Source of the DNA: Nocardia macrotermitis
GTDB taxonomy: Bacteria > Actinomycetota > Actinomycetes > Mycobacteriales > Mycobacteriaceae
Reading direction: 5' to 3'
Assembly (NCBI RefSeq): GCF_009604405.1
Contig: NZ_WEGK01000008.1
Span: forward strand, 62,001 to 126,000
Length of the DNA: 64,000 nt
The notes under the pieces are model-generated. The model was not told the origin of the DNA, searched no databases, and was given only the letters and a program-made list of their open reading frames with translations. Both the position numbers and the translations under genes were made by a program. Below are positions 41,757-49,526 of this stretch, piece by piece (positions within the stretch are counted from its first letter, which is position 1; each line of letters begins with the position of its first letter).

Positions 41757-42481
41757 GAGTCGCGCTGTTCGTCACCTGCCTGGTCGAGGCGATGTTCCCC
41801 GACGTCGGCAAGGCCACGGTCACCCTGCTCGAACGACTCGGGCACGAGGTCGTGGCGCCCCCGGCGCAGACCTGCTGCGGGCAGATGCACATCAACACCG
41901 GATATCCTTCCACCGCAATGCCTCTCGTGCGCAACCACGCCGAGGCGTTCGCCGGATACGACGCGATCGTCGCGCCGTCGGCCTCGTGCGTCGGTTCGGT
42001 GCGGCATCAGCACGCGATGCTCGCGCGGCGGGCCGGGGACGCCGGATTGGCCGCGGCGGCCGAAGAAGTCGGCGCGCGCACCTACGAACTGTCCGAATTC
42101 CTGGTCGACGTGCTGGGTGTGGAGGATGTGGGCGCGCACTATCCGCATCGGGTCACCTACCACCCGACCTGTCATTCGCTGCGCATGCTGCGGGTGGACG
42201 ACCGGCCGCTGCGGCTGCTGCGGCAGGTGTCGGGTATCGATCTGGTCGAACTGCCCGACGCCGATCAGTGCTGCGGTTTCGGCGGGACGTTCGCGCTGAA
42301 GAATCCCGACGTGTCGACCGCGATGCTGGCGGACAAGATGCGGCACGTCCAGGACACCGGCGCGCACACCTGCACCGCCGCCGATTCGTCCTGCCTGATG
42401 CACATCGGCGGCGGGCTGAGCCGCCTGCGGTCGGGTACGCGGACGCTGCATCTGGCCGAGATCCTTTCGGCGACAGCATGA
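41753..42481 (+). CDS. lutA: LutA/LldE-type lactate oxidation iron-sulfur protein
   Basis: A 242-residue protein with two CCG motifs (C41-C42 in QTCCGQMH and C173-C174 in QCCGFGG) that bind a [4Fe-4S] cluster or act in thiol redox chemistry. With LutB and LutC it forms the L-lactate dehydrogenase complex that feeds electrons to the respiratory chain and gives pyruvate. Its place directly after the rhamnose genes means the L-lactate formed by RhaEW is consumed by the same operon. Confidence 0.92.
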   Translation: MRVALFVTCLVEAMFPDVGKATVTLLERLGHEVVAPPAQTCCGQMHINTGYPSTAMPLVRNHAEAFAGYDAIVAPSASCVGSVRHQHAMLARRAGDAGLAAAAEEVGARTYELSEFLVDVLGVEDVGAHYPHRVTYHPTCHSLRMLRVDDRPLRLLRQVSGIDLVELPDADQCCGFGGTFALKNPDVSTAMLADKMRHVQDTGAHTCTAADSSCLMHIGGGLSRLRSGTRTLHLAEILSATA

Positions 42482-42521
42482 TTCGATCCACTTCGGCTCC
42501 GATATCCCAGGAGGTTTCCGG

Positions 42522-43967
42522 ATGAGCTCGACCTTTCTCGGCGTACCGACGCCGCACGGCGCGTCACCGCTGCACGGGTCGGAGCCGTTTCCGGACGCGG
42601 CGCGCGGTGCGGTCGCCGACGCGCAGTTGCGGCACAATATCGGCGCGGCCACCGCGACCATCCGGGCCAAGCGCGCCGCGGTCGTCGCGGAGGTCGACGA
42701 CTGGGAACAGTTGCGGCGCAACGGTCAGGAGATCAAGCGGTACACGCTCGCGCATCTGGACGAACTGCTGATCCGGTTGGAGCAGAACGTCATCGCGCGC
42801 GGCGGGATCGTGCACTGGGCCGCCGACGCGGCGCAGGCCAATCGCATCGTCACCGAAATCGTCACCGCCACCGGCGAATCCGAGGTGGTGAAGGTGAAAT
42901 CCATGGCCACCCAGGAGATCGGCCTCAACGAGGCGCTCGCCGAGGCCGGAATCACCGCGCACGAAACGGATCTCGCCGAACTCATCGTGCAGCTCGCGGA
43001 CGATCGGCCCTCCCACATTCTGGTGCCCGCGATCCACCGCAACCGCAGCGAGATCCGCGACATCTTCCGCAGCCGGATGCCCGGCGCGGACCCGGATCTC
43101 ACCGACGATCCGCCCGCGCTGGCCGCCGCGGCCCGCGCCCATCTACGACGCACCATGCTCGGCGCGAAGGTCGCGATCTCCGGGGCCAATTTCGCCGTCG
43201 CGGACACCGGGACGCTCGCGGTGGTCGAATCCGAGGGCAACGGCCGGATGTGCCTGACGCTGCCGGAGACGCTGATCACCGTGATGGGGATCGAGAAACT
43301 GGTGCCGACCTGGCAGGATCTGGAGGTTTTCCTGCAACTGCTGCCGCGGTCGTCCACCGGTGAGCGGATGAATCCGTACACCTCGCTGTGGACCGGCGTG
43401 CATCCCGGCGACGGGCCGCAGCGGTTCCATCTGGTGCTGCTGGACAACGGGCGCGTCGACACGCTCGCCGATGAGGTGGGACGTGAAGTGCTGCACTGCA
43501 TTCGGTGTTCGGCCTGTCTGAATGTGTGTCCGGTGTACGAGCGCACCGGCGGGCACGCCTACGGGTCTGTGTATCCCGGGCCGATCGGCGCGGTGCTCAC
43601 TCCGCAGTTGACCGGTGTGGCCGAAAACCCCTCGCTCCCTTATGCTTCCACGCTCTGCGGGGCGTGTTTCGATGTTTGTCCGGTGCGTATCGATATCCCG
43701 TCGATCCTGGTGCATCTGCGTGCCCAGGCGACGGACGCGCATTCGAGGCCGACCGCGGAATCGGCGGGGATGGCGGCCGCGTCCTGGGTGATGCGGTCCT
43801 CGCGGCGATTCACCGCGGCGACGCGGGTGCTGCGGGTGGCGCGGTTGCTGCGTAATCGGCGCGGCACGATCGGGGTGCTGCCGCCGCCGATGTCGGCGTG
43901 GACCAGTGCCCGCGATCTGCCCGCGCCGCCGAAGGAAACGTTCCGGACCTGGTGGGAGAACCGATGA
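42522..43967 (+). CDS. lutB: LutB/LldF-type iron-sulfur protein
   Basis: A 481-residue subunit of the LutABC lactate oxidation complex. The N-terminal domain (about 60-300) is the LUD domain; two ferredoxin-like motifs follow (Cys326 in CIRCSACLNVCP and a second in CGACFDVCP about 60 residues later). The C-terminal segment 'KETFRTWWENR' is typical of LutB. AGGAGG precedes the ATG at good spacing. The stop overlaps lutC (ATGA). Confidence 0.93.
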   Translation: MSSTFLGVPTPHGASPLHGSEPFPDAARGAVADAQLRHNIGAATATIRAKRAAVVAEVDDWEQLRRNGQEIKRYTLAHLDELLIRLEQNVIARGGIVHWAADAAQANRIVTEIVTATGESEVVKVKSMATQEIGLNEALAEAGITAHETDLAELIVQLADDRPSHILVPAIHRNRSEIRDIFRSRMPGADPDLTDDPPALAAAARAHLRRTMLGAKVAISGANFAVADTGTLAVVESEGNGRMCLTLPETLITVMGIEKLVPTWQDLEVFLQLLPRSSTGERMNPYTSLWTGVHPGDGPQRFHLVLLDNGRVDTLADEVGREVLHCIRCSACLNVCPVYERTGGHAYGSVYPGPIGAVLTPQLTGVAENPSLPYASTLCGACFDVCPVRIDIPSILVHLRAQATDAHSRPTAESAGMAAASWVMRSSRRFTAATRVLRVARLLRNRRGTIGVLPPPMSAWTSARDLPAPPKETFRTWWENR

Positions 43968-44569
43968 GCACTCGTGATGCCATGCTCGCGCGGATCCGGG
44001 GCGCGATCGGTACGGCCGACGCGGCAGCGCCGTCACGCGATTACCGGCGGGTCCGGGAAACCGATGCGCCGCAACTGATCACGTTGCTCGTCGACCGGCT
44101 GACCGATTACGGCGCGCACGTTCACCGCACCACGTCGGCCGCCGCGATCGATGTGCTGACCGAGGTGCTGGACGGCCGCAGCTGCGTCGTCCCGCCGGAT
44201 CTGCCCGTATCCTGGACACCCGGCGGTGCGCGCCGCGACGATCCCGCGCTCGGCACCACCGAACTCGACGCGGTCGCCGCGGTGGTCACGACCTGCGCGG
44301 CCGCCTGCGCCGAGACCGGAACCATCGCCCTGGACGCGGGGCCGGGTCAGGGACGCCGGGCACTGACTCTCGTTCCCGATCACCACATCTGCCTGCTGCC
44401 CGCCGATCGCATCGTGCGCAGCGTCCCGGAACTGCTGGCCCGCCTCGACCCGGCTCGCCCGCTCACCCTGATCAGTGGTCCGTCTGCCACGAGCGATATC
44501 GAATTGCAGCGCGTCCAGGGTGTGCACGGCCCGCGCACGCTGACCGTCCTGCTGCTGGACGCCGACTGA
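43964..44569 (+). CDS. lutC: LutC/LldG-type LUD domain protein
   Basis: A 201-residue LUD-domain protein, third subunit of the lactate oxidation complex. 'TTCAAACAETGTIALDAGPGQGRRALTLVPDHHICLL' and 'LISGPSATSDIELQRVQGVHGPRTLTVLLLD' are diagnostic. Translationally coupled to lutB by ATGA. Last gene of the rhamnose-to-pyruvate operon. Confidence 0.92.
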   Translation: MSTRDAMLARIRGAIGTADAAAPSRDYRRVRETDAPQLITLLVDRLTDYGAHVHRTTSAAAIDVLTEVLDGRSCVVPPDLPVSWTPGGARRDDPALGTTELDAVAAVVTTCAAACAETGTIALDAGPGQGRRALTLVPDHHICLLPADRIVRSVPELLARLDPARPLTLISGPSATSDIELQRVQGVHGPRTLTVLLLDAD

Positions 44570-44633
44570 GCGGTCGACTGGCGGCAACCGGCCGTCGGGC
44601 GGGGCGACCGGCGATCTAGTAGGGTCGGCAATC

Positions 44634-45356
44634 ATGGCAGGAACCAGCACCGACGCGCGCTCGTGCGGCAGATCTGTTGTGTCCCTGTCATTCTCGATGC
44701 GGATGATGGTGATCCTCGGCACGTTGCTGACGATCGGCGGATGCGGTTCGAGCACGCCGTCCGGTCCGCACGCCGCGACGCTCGCACCGAATTCGGTGCA
44801 CGACACCACCGTGCAGTTCCGCACCGACCGCGAGCCGGTGTTCGCGCCCGGGTCCGAATGTGCCGCGTTCACCGCGAAGCTGAACGCGATAATCGAAGCG
44901 CCGCAAGGGATTCAGGCCAGCACCATGGTCCCCGGACACGGCTGCTGGGTGGGCGGCGCCCAGAGCACCGTGGTCGGTGTCATGACCACGGCCACTCCGT
45001 TCGGGAAGTTCTGGCGGCGCGAATATCCCGACGACGACGGCAGCGGGGTCACCGCGACCATGGTCGACAAGGATTACGCCCAACTCTTCGAGCGATTCCT
45101 GATCGACGACCGGTACTACGCGGTGCGGGTCGGCAGCCAGTGGGCCGCGGGCCTGGACAGCGGCGTGACCAAGACCGCGTGCATGCTCGTCGTCGACACC
45201 GGCGCCCCGGAACCGTTGCTGGTCAACCTCACTCAGCAGGTCGGCAAGTCCGATCCGGCGATACGGACCGTGGCGCAGCAGTGCGATGCGGCCCGGACCG
45301 TCGCCCGAACCATCCTCGACGAACACGACCCCGGCGGTGGAAGCCGGATGTCATGA
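44634..45356 (+). CDS. Lipoprotein, DUF3558-like
   Basis: A 240-residue exported protein. A hydrophobic stretch (MRMMVILGTLLTIGG) ends in a lipobox LTIGGC, so the mature protein is a lipid-anchored protein starting at Cys. Two or three later Cys pairs and the pattern 'PCxxF / GCWVG'-like spacing resemble DUF3558 lipoproteins of mycobacteria. TAGGGT (44620-44625) lies 8 nt before the ATG at 44634, supporting a leaderless start there; ATG 44697 would give a shorter signal peptide. The stop overlaps the glycosyltransferase start (ATGA). Function unknown. Confidence 0.7.
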   Translation: MAGTSTDARSCGRSVVSLSFSMRMMVILGTLLTIGGCGSSTPSGPHAATLAPNSVHDTTVQFRTDREPVFAPGSECAAFTAKLNAIIEAPQGIQASTMVPGHGCWVGGAQSTVVGVMTTATPFGKFWRREYPDDDGSGVTATMVDKDYAQLFERFLIDDRYYAVRVGSQWAAGLDSGVTKTACMLVVDTGAPEPLLVNLTQQVGKSDPAIRTVAQQCDAARTVARTILDEHDPGGGSRMS

Positions 45357-46495
45357 CCCCACCCGACCACGAGACGAGAACTACTGTGCGCATACTCTTC
45401 GGATCCACTCCCGTCCCCGGGCACGTGCTGCCGCTGCTGCCCCTCGCCGACGCCGCCGTCGCGGCCGGGCACGAGGTGGCGTTCCTGACCGCGGCCGATA
45501 TGGCCCCATTCCTGCACGGGCGGACGCTGCTTCCGGCCGGGGCGAGTTTCGAGAAGATCGCGGCCGAGACCGCGGCGCGCTCGACGGTGGATTCCCGGCA
45601 TCCGGGCGCGGGTGCGGCCGAACTGTTCGCCGGGGTTCGGGTCGACCTCACCTGGGATGAGGCGCTGCCCGCGGCGGAAGCCTTCGCGCCGGACGTATTG
45701 GTCTGCGAGACAATGGATTACGTCACGCAGCTGCTCGCCGCACACCTCGATCTGCCGTGGTACGGCCTGACGGTCGGCGCACCGCTGCCGGACATCTTCT
45801 ACGAGGCCCTCGACACGCGGGCCGAACAGCAGCATCAGCAGCGCGGCCTCACCCCCAAGGCCCGCAGCGTCCTGCTCGACCCGCACCCCCTCGCCATGCG
45901 GGTGCCGACGGACCCGCCCGCCGACCCCGACCACCTGGCGATCCGCCCGGTCGCGCACAGCCATGCCGTCCCCGGCCTGACCACCGAGGTCACGCTGCCG
46001 CCCGCCGGTGACCGCCCCCGCGTGCTGGTCACCACCGGCACCAGCGTCGGCGACCGCGACCTGTTCGACGCCCTCGCCGCCGCCCTGGTCGAAGCCGGTG
46101 CCGAAGTCCTGGTCACCACCGCCCCCGACCCGGCGTTCGACCGCCCGCACATCCACGCGATCGGCTTCGCCCCCTTGGCCGAGGTCCTCCCCCACGTCGA
46201 TGTCGTCGTCGGCGCGGCAGGCAGCGGCACCCTCCTGGCCACCCTCGCCAACGGCACCCCGAGCATCCTGCTCCCCCAGATCGCCGACCAGCCCGCCAAC
46301 GCCGCCCGCGCCACTGCCCACGAGGCCGCCCTCGTCATCGAAACCCCAACCCAGGCAGGCGAAGCCCTCACCACCCTCCTCGCCGACGACCGCTACCGCA
46401 CCGGCGCCCAACGCCTCGCCACAGCCATCGCCACCATGCCCCACCCCACCGAAATCGCCGACCGCCTCTTCACCACGCCCGCCGAACAGAACTGA
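45353..46495 (+). CDS. UGT-type (MGT-like) glycosyltransferase
   Basis: A 380-residue GT-B fold glycosyltransferase of family GT1. N-terminal 'RILFGSTPVPGHVLPLLPLADAAVAAGHEVAFLTA' is the acceptor-domain start; the donor motif is 'FAPLAEVLPHVDVVVGAAGSGTLLATLANGTPSILLPQIADQPANAARA' near residue 280. Members glycosylate macrolides, flavonoids or other small molecules using NDP-sugars. It is coupled to the lipoprotein gene. The start is ATG 45353 (overlap) or GTG 45386. The 3' third has extreme C-rich codon use. Confidence 0.87.
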   Translation: MTPPDHETRTTVRILFGSTPVPGHVLPLLPLADAAVAAGHEVAFLTAADMAPFLHGRTLLPAGASFEKIAAETAARSTVDSRHPGAGAAELFAGVRVDLTWDEALPAAEAFAPDVLVCETMDYVTQLLAAHLDLPWYGLTVGAPLPDIFYEALDTRAEQQHQQRGLTPKARSVLLDPHPLAMRVPTDPPADPDHLAIRPVAHSHAVPGLTTEVTLPPAGDRPRVLVTTGTSVGDRDLFDALAAALVEAGAEVLVTTAPDPAFDRPHIHAIGFAPLAEVLPHVDVVVGAAGSGTLLATLANGTPSILLPQIADQPANAARATAHEAALVIETPTQAGEALTTLLADDRYRTGAQRLATAIATMPHPTEIADRLFTTPAEQN

Positions 46496-46501
46496 CGAAT
46501 C

Positions 46502-46533
46502 CCGCCGCGCGCACCGCAATTCGCGCGCGGCGG
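46502..46533. terminator. Bidirectional terminator
   Basis: CCGCCGCGCGC (46502-46512) and GCGCGCGGCGG (46523-46533), perfect 11-bp arms with a 10-nt loop, between the convergent glycosyltransferase and HD-domain genes. Confidence 0.65.
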
Positions 46534-46589
46534 AATTCCAGCCACCCGCCGCTCGACGCCGTCCTGGGGCGCACGGCGCTCGGCCAACC

Positions 46590-47099
46590 TCACCAGCGCA
46601 GCATCGGGAACGGATGCGACGGATTCCGTAACGCGTGCAAGGGGATTCGTCGCGCGAGAAAGCCATGGAATCCGAGATGTGGCAGCTCGGCCCGAATGTG
46701 CAGTACCTGATGTCTTTCCAGATCGTTGCGCAGCCACCCGCGGGTGAGATCAATCCGATCGGCGACACGGAAGGTCTCGTTCAGCCTGTCGGCCACCGGA
46801 CGGATGCGGTGATGATCGAGTACCAAGGTGCGTACGGTGTCGATGTCGCCGATGCCGAATTCCGAACACAGTCGATCCGCCAGATCCGCGGACGGATGCA
46901 GATAATCCATGGTTCCGGCCGTCCAGATCCCGAGATCGTGCACCACCCAGGCCAGCGCCGCGGTGTCCGGCACCTCGGTCCGTAGCAACAGGTGCTGATA
47001 GTTGTAGCAGCGGAACACGTGGTTGCGGTACATCCGCTCATGTGGTCCGAGCGCATTCGAATACCGTTGCAGCACGAGATCGATCACCGGATGTGACAT
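46590..47099 (-). CDS. HD-domain protein, putative phosphohydrolase
   Basis: A 169-residue protein with HD-type metal ligands: first His in 'RNHVFRCYNYQHLL', the HD doublet in 'VVHDLGIW', and His residues in 'LVLDHHRIRP'. The family includes small-molecule hydratases and phosphohydrolases; the substrate is unknown. The ATG at 47099 follows GGAGGTGG. It is divergent from the isochorismatase-like gene, with palindrome GGATAC-ATT-GTATCC in between. Confidence 0.7.
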   Translation of the reverse strand: MSHPVIDLVLQRYSNALGPHERMYRNHVFRCYNYQHLLLRTEVPDTAALAWVVHDLGIWTAGTMDYLHPSADLADRLCSEFGIGDIDTVRTLVLDHHRIRPVADRLNETFRVADRIDLTRGWLRNDLERHQVLHIRAELPHLGFHGFLARRIPLHALRNPSHPFPMLRW

Positions 47100-47171
47100 G
47101 ACCACCTCCGCATCGGACAACGGAGACCCCCTTACAGTCTTCTTCCTGATCTTGCCGGTTGTTTCGCTAAG

Positions 47172-47186
47172 GGATACATTGTATCC
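47172..47186. promoter_or_regulatory. Palindrome in the HD / isochorismatase divergent promoter
   Basis: GGATAC-ATT-GTATCC is a perfect 15-bp palindrome, 31 bp before the isochorismatase-like start. The overlapping stretch GTTTC-GCTAAGG-GATAC (47161-47177) is a one-mismatch version of the GTTTC-N7-GAAAC motif seen at other promoters nearby. Confidence 0.45.
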
Positions 47187-47216
47187 ATTTGGGAACGGCG
47201 CTCGAGGGGATTGCCC

Positions 47217-47846
47217 ATGTCGGATCTGGCCGAGGACTATCGTCGTCACGGTTTCGCCGCGCGGTTGGGTGTCGGTGAGCGGCCGGCGGTGCTGGTGGTC
47301 GATGTCTGTGCCGCTTATCTGACCGATGGGTCGCCGTTGCGGGCGCCGGTCGAGGCGGCTGTCGCGGCGGCGGGGCGGTTGGTCGCGCATGCTCGCGGGG
47401 TGGGGCGGCCGGTGATCTTCACGCGGGTGAGTTATCGGCCGGGGAGTGCGGACGGGGGACTGTTCCGTCGGAAAGTGCCGTCGCTCAGTGCTTTCGAGGA
47501 GGGGAATCCGATGGGTGAGTTCCTGCCGGAGCTCGCGCCCGTAGCCGGTGAGGTGGTTGTGACCAAGCAGTATGCGAGTGCGTTCCACGGCACCTCGCTC
47601 GCGGCGACGCTCGCGGCGGAACGGATCGACACCGTGCTGGTCACCGGGCTGACCACCAGCGGTTGTATTCGCGCCAGCGCCACCGACGCGCTGCAACACG
47701 GCTTTCGGCCGCTCGTGGTCGCGGATGCCTGCGGTGATCGGGATGCCCGCCTGCACGAGGCCAACCTGCTCGATCTGGACGCCAAGTACGCCGATGTCGT
47801 CGACCTGGCCGCCGCATTCGCCGCACTGGACCACCCGGCGACCTGA
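47217..47846 (+). CDS. Isochorismatase-like cysteine hydrolase
   Basis: A 209-residue alpha/beta hydrolase of the isochorismatase / N-carbamoylsarcosine amidase family. The triad is visible as Asp in 'VLVVDVCAAY', Lys in 'VVVTKQYASAF' and Cys in 'TGLTTSGCIRASATDALQHGF'. The family hydrolyses amides or ureides, or isochorismate. 'AFHGTSLAATLAAERIDTVLVTG' is usual for the amidase branch. GAGGGG precedes the ATG. The following membrane protein gene is 45 nt away. Confidence 0.87.
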   Translation: MSDLAEDYRRHGFAARLGVGERPAVLVVDVCAAYLTDGSPLRAPVEAAVAAAGRLVAHARGVGRPVIFTRVSYRPGSADGGLFRRKVPSLSAFEEGNPMGEFLPELAPVAGEVVVTKQYASAFHGTSLAATLAAERIDTVLVTGLTTSGCIRASATDALQHGFRPLVVADACGDRDARLHEANLLDLDAKYADVVDLAAAFAALDHPAT

Positions 47847-47891
47847 ACAACCACTCGCACAACACTTTTCGTTCTCACCGTGAGGAATTCT

Positions 47892-48599
47892 ATGGGCCCG
47901 CATCCACACGGCTGGTGGATCCTGCTGCACCTGGTGCTGTTCGTCTTCTGGCTCGGCGGCGACCTGGGCGTGTTCTACTCCAGTCGCTTCGTCATCGATC
48001 CGCAGCGCACGCCACCGGCCCGCGCCACCGCCCTGGCCATCATGAGCGGACTGGATCTCGGTCCGAAGATCTGCCTGATCCTGTTCCTGCCCAGCGGATT
48101 CACGCTGATGGCGCTGGATCCGCACGGCGCGCGACTGTTCGGCATCGCGCTGTTCCCGTGGTGGCTGATCGCGCTGGTGTGGGTGTTCGCGGCGGCCTGG
48201 CTGGGCCTGGCGATCACCGCGCATCGCACGCACGGGCGCATCGTGGTCGTGCACCGCACCGATCTGACGATTCGATACGTGCTGGTCGCGGCCCTGACCG
48301 TGACCGGGTGCTACACCGTTCTCGCGCACGATCCGTTCGGGGTGACCACCAACCCGCGCTGGCTGGGCGGCAAGATCCTGCTCTACACCGCCGCCCTGGC
48401 CGCGGGGCTGGGCATCCGGAAGACGTTGCGGCCCTTCGGCCCCGCGTTCGGCAAGCTCCAGACCGAAGGTTCGAGCCCCGAGGTGGAGCACGCGCTGCGC
48501 CGCAGCGTGAACGGCTGCCTGCCCTACGTCTGGGTCATCTGGGGCAGCGTGCTGGCCGCGGCGGCCCTGGGCGTCCTCAAGCCTGGCGCGAATCTCTAA
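47892..48599 (+). CDS. Multi-pass membrane protein (DUF2269-like)
   Basis: A 235-residue protein with about six hydrophobic helices, the first starting at once (GWWILLHLVLFVFWLGGDLGVF), and loops with conserved-looking His and Arg residues. It resembles DUF2269/CopD-like membrane proteins, some of which bind haem, but no catalytic motif is clear. GAGGAATTC precedes the ATG. The last four bases overlap the convergent iclR gene. Confidence 0.72.
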   Translation: MGPHPHGWWILLHLVLFVFWLGGDLGVFYSSRFVIDPQRTPPARATALAIMSGLDLGPKICLILFLPSGFTLMALDPHGARLFGIALFPWWLIALVWVFAAAWLGLAITAHRTHGRIVVVHRTDLTIRYVLVAALTVTGCYTVLAHDPFGVTTNPRWLGGKILLYTAALAAGLGIRKTLRPFGPAFGKLQTEGSSPEVEHALRRSVNGCLPYVWVIWGSVLAAAALGVLKPGANL

Positions 48600-49381
48600 C
48601 CCGCATAACCCAATTGGGTCGACAACGCACCCGAGGCCCGCAGCAGCAGCGGCACGCACTCCCGCATCCGCGGCTCGAACCGCGGCAGCGGACCGCACAC
48701 GCTGATCGCGGCGACCACCCCGCCGTCGTGATCCAGGATCGGCGCGGCGATGGCGGCGGCCCCGATCTGCCGCTCCCCCAACGACATCGCGTACCCCTCG
48801 GCCCGAATGGTCGCCAATTCCGCGCGCAGCGCCTGCGGTGAGGTCACCGTGGCGTCGGTGAGGGCGGTGAGTTCGTGCCGGTCCAGATAGTCGTCGATCT
48901 CCTTCGCGCGCAGGTGCGCGAGAATCGCCTTCGAGGAGCTGCCCGCGTACAGCGGGTACGGTTGTCCCAGTGCGACTTCCATGCGCAGTTCCTGATCCGG
49001 GACGACCTGGTCCACGCACATGCGGGTGTCGCCGCGGCGGATCGAGAGGGTCGCGGTCTCCCCGGTCAGGGTGGCCAGGCGCCGCAGTTCGGGTCCGGCC
49101 ATCACCCGCAGATCGGTGCGCGCCAGATACGCCCGCCCGAGCGCCATGGCCGCGTGGCCGAGCGCGTAGCGGCGGGTGGTGGGCTCGACGGTGATCAGAT
49201 CGCGGCTGCGCAGCGCGGTGAGGATGCGGTGCACGGCGGCCTTGGTGATGCCGAGTTCGTTGGCGATCTCGGTCACGCCGAGATCGGGGCGGCCACTACG
49301 GCCGAAGAGCAGCAGCACATCCATGGCGCGCTCGACCGAGGCGATGGACCGGCTCTGGGTATCGGATTCGGTGACGGTCAC
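48596..49381 (-). CDS. IclR-family transcriptional regulator
   Basis: A 261-residue IclR regulator: winged HTH at about 12-70 ('IASVERAMDVLLLFGRSGRPDLGVTEIANELGITKAAVHRILTALRSRDLI') and an effector domain (about 85-255; 'LYAGSSSKAILAHL', 'MSLGERQIGAAAIAAPILDHDGGVVAAISVCGP'). It is divergent from the acyl-CoA dehydrogenase operon. Two (A/G)TTTC-N7-GAAAC palindromes lie in the intervening 145 bp, and the same motif recurs at 56989 and 57185. It is the best candidate for the protein that binds all of them. Confidence 0.92.
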   Translation of the reverse strand: MTVTESDTQSRSIASVERAMDVLLLFGRSGRPDLGVTEIANELGITKAAVHRILTALRSRDLITVEPTTRRYALGHAAMALGRAYLARTDLRVMAGPELRRLATLTGETATLSIRRGDTRMCVDQVVPDQELRMEVALGQPYPLYAGSSSKAILAHLRAKEIDDYLDRHELTALTDATVTSPQALRAELATIRAEGYAMSLGERQIGAAAIAAPILDHDGGVVAAISVCGPLPRFEPRMRECVPLLLRASGALSTQLGYAG

Positions 49382-49401
49382 GCAGCCAGTCTAGGCGGAG
49401 G

Positions 49402-49418
49402 ATTTCCCTATGGGAAAC
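49402..49418. promoter_or_regulatory. Candidate IclR operator 1
   Basis: ATTTC-CCTATGG-GAAAC, containing the perfect palindrome TTTCCC-TAT-GGGAAA, 21 bp upstream of the iclR start. Its position fits autoregulation. Confidence 0.65.
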
Positions 49419-49479
49419 GCCCACTCCGCTCGTTCCACTTGCGCGACCAGGCACGCAGCGTTACCTTGTGCGTTACGTC

Positions 49480-49496
49480 GTTTCCACTGTCGAAAC
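49480..49496. promoter_or_regulatory. Candidate IclR operator 2
   Basis: GTTTC-CACTGTC-GAAAC, 30 bp upstream of the acyl-CoA dehydrogenase start. Same arms and spacer length as sites 1, 3 and 4. Confidence 0.65.
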
Positions 49497-49526
49497 AGCC
49501 GCACCTACCCACGAGGGGATTGCCCG

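Noticed and set aside
44663..46495. A 610-codon glycosyltransferase reading upstream through the lipoprotein gene
   Set aside because: The first 230 codons are an out-of-frame shadow of the lipoprotein; the glycosyltransferase begins at the ATGA overlap at 45353.
46590..49019. An 809-codon minus-strand frame ending in the HD protein
   Set aside because: Only the last 169 codons, after a strong ribosome site at 47100-47110, look like protein; the rest is antisense to the isochorismatase and membrane protein genes.
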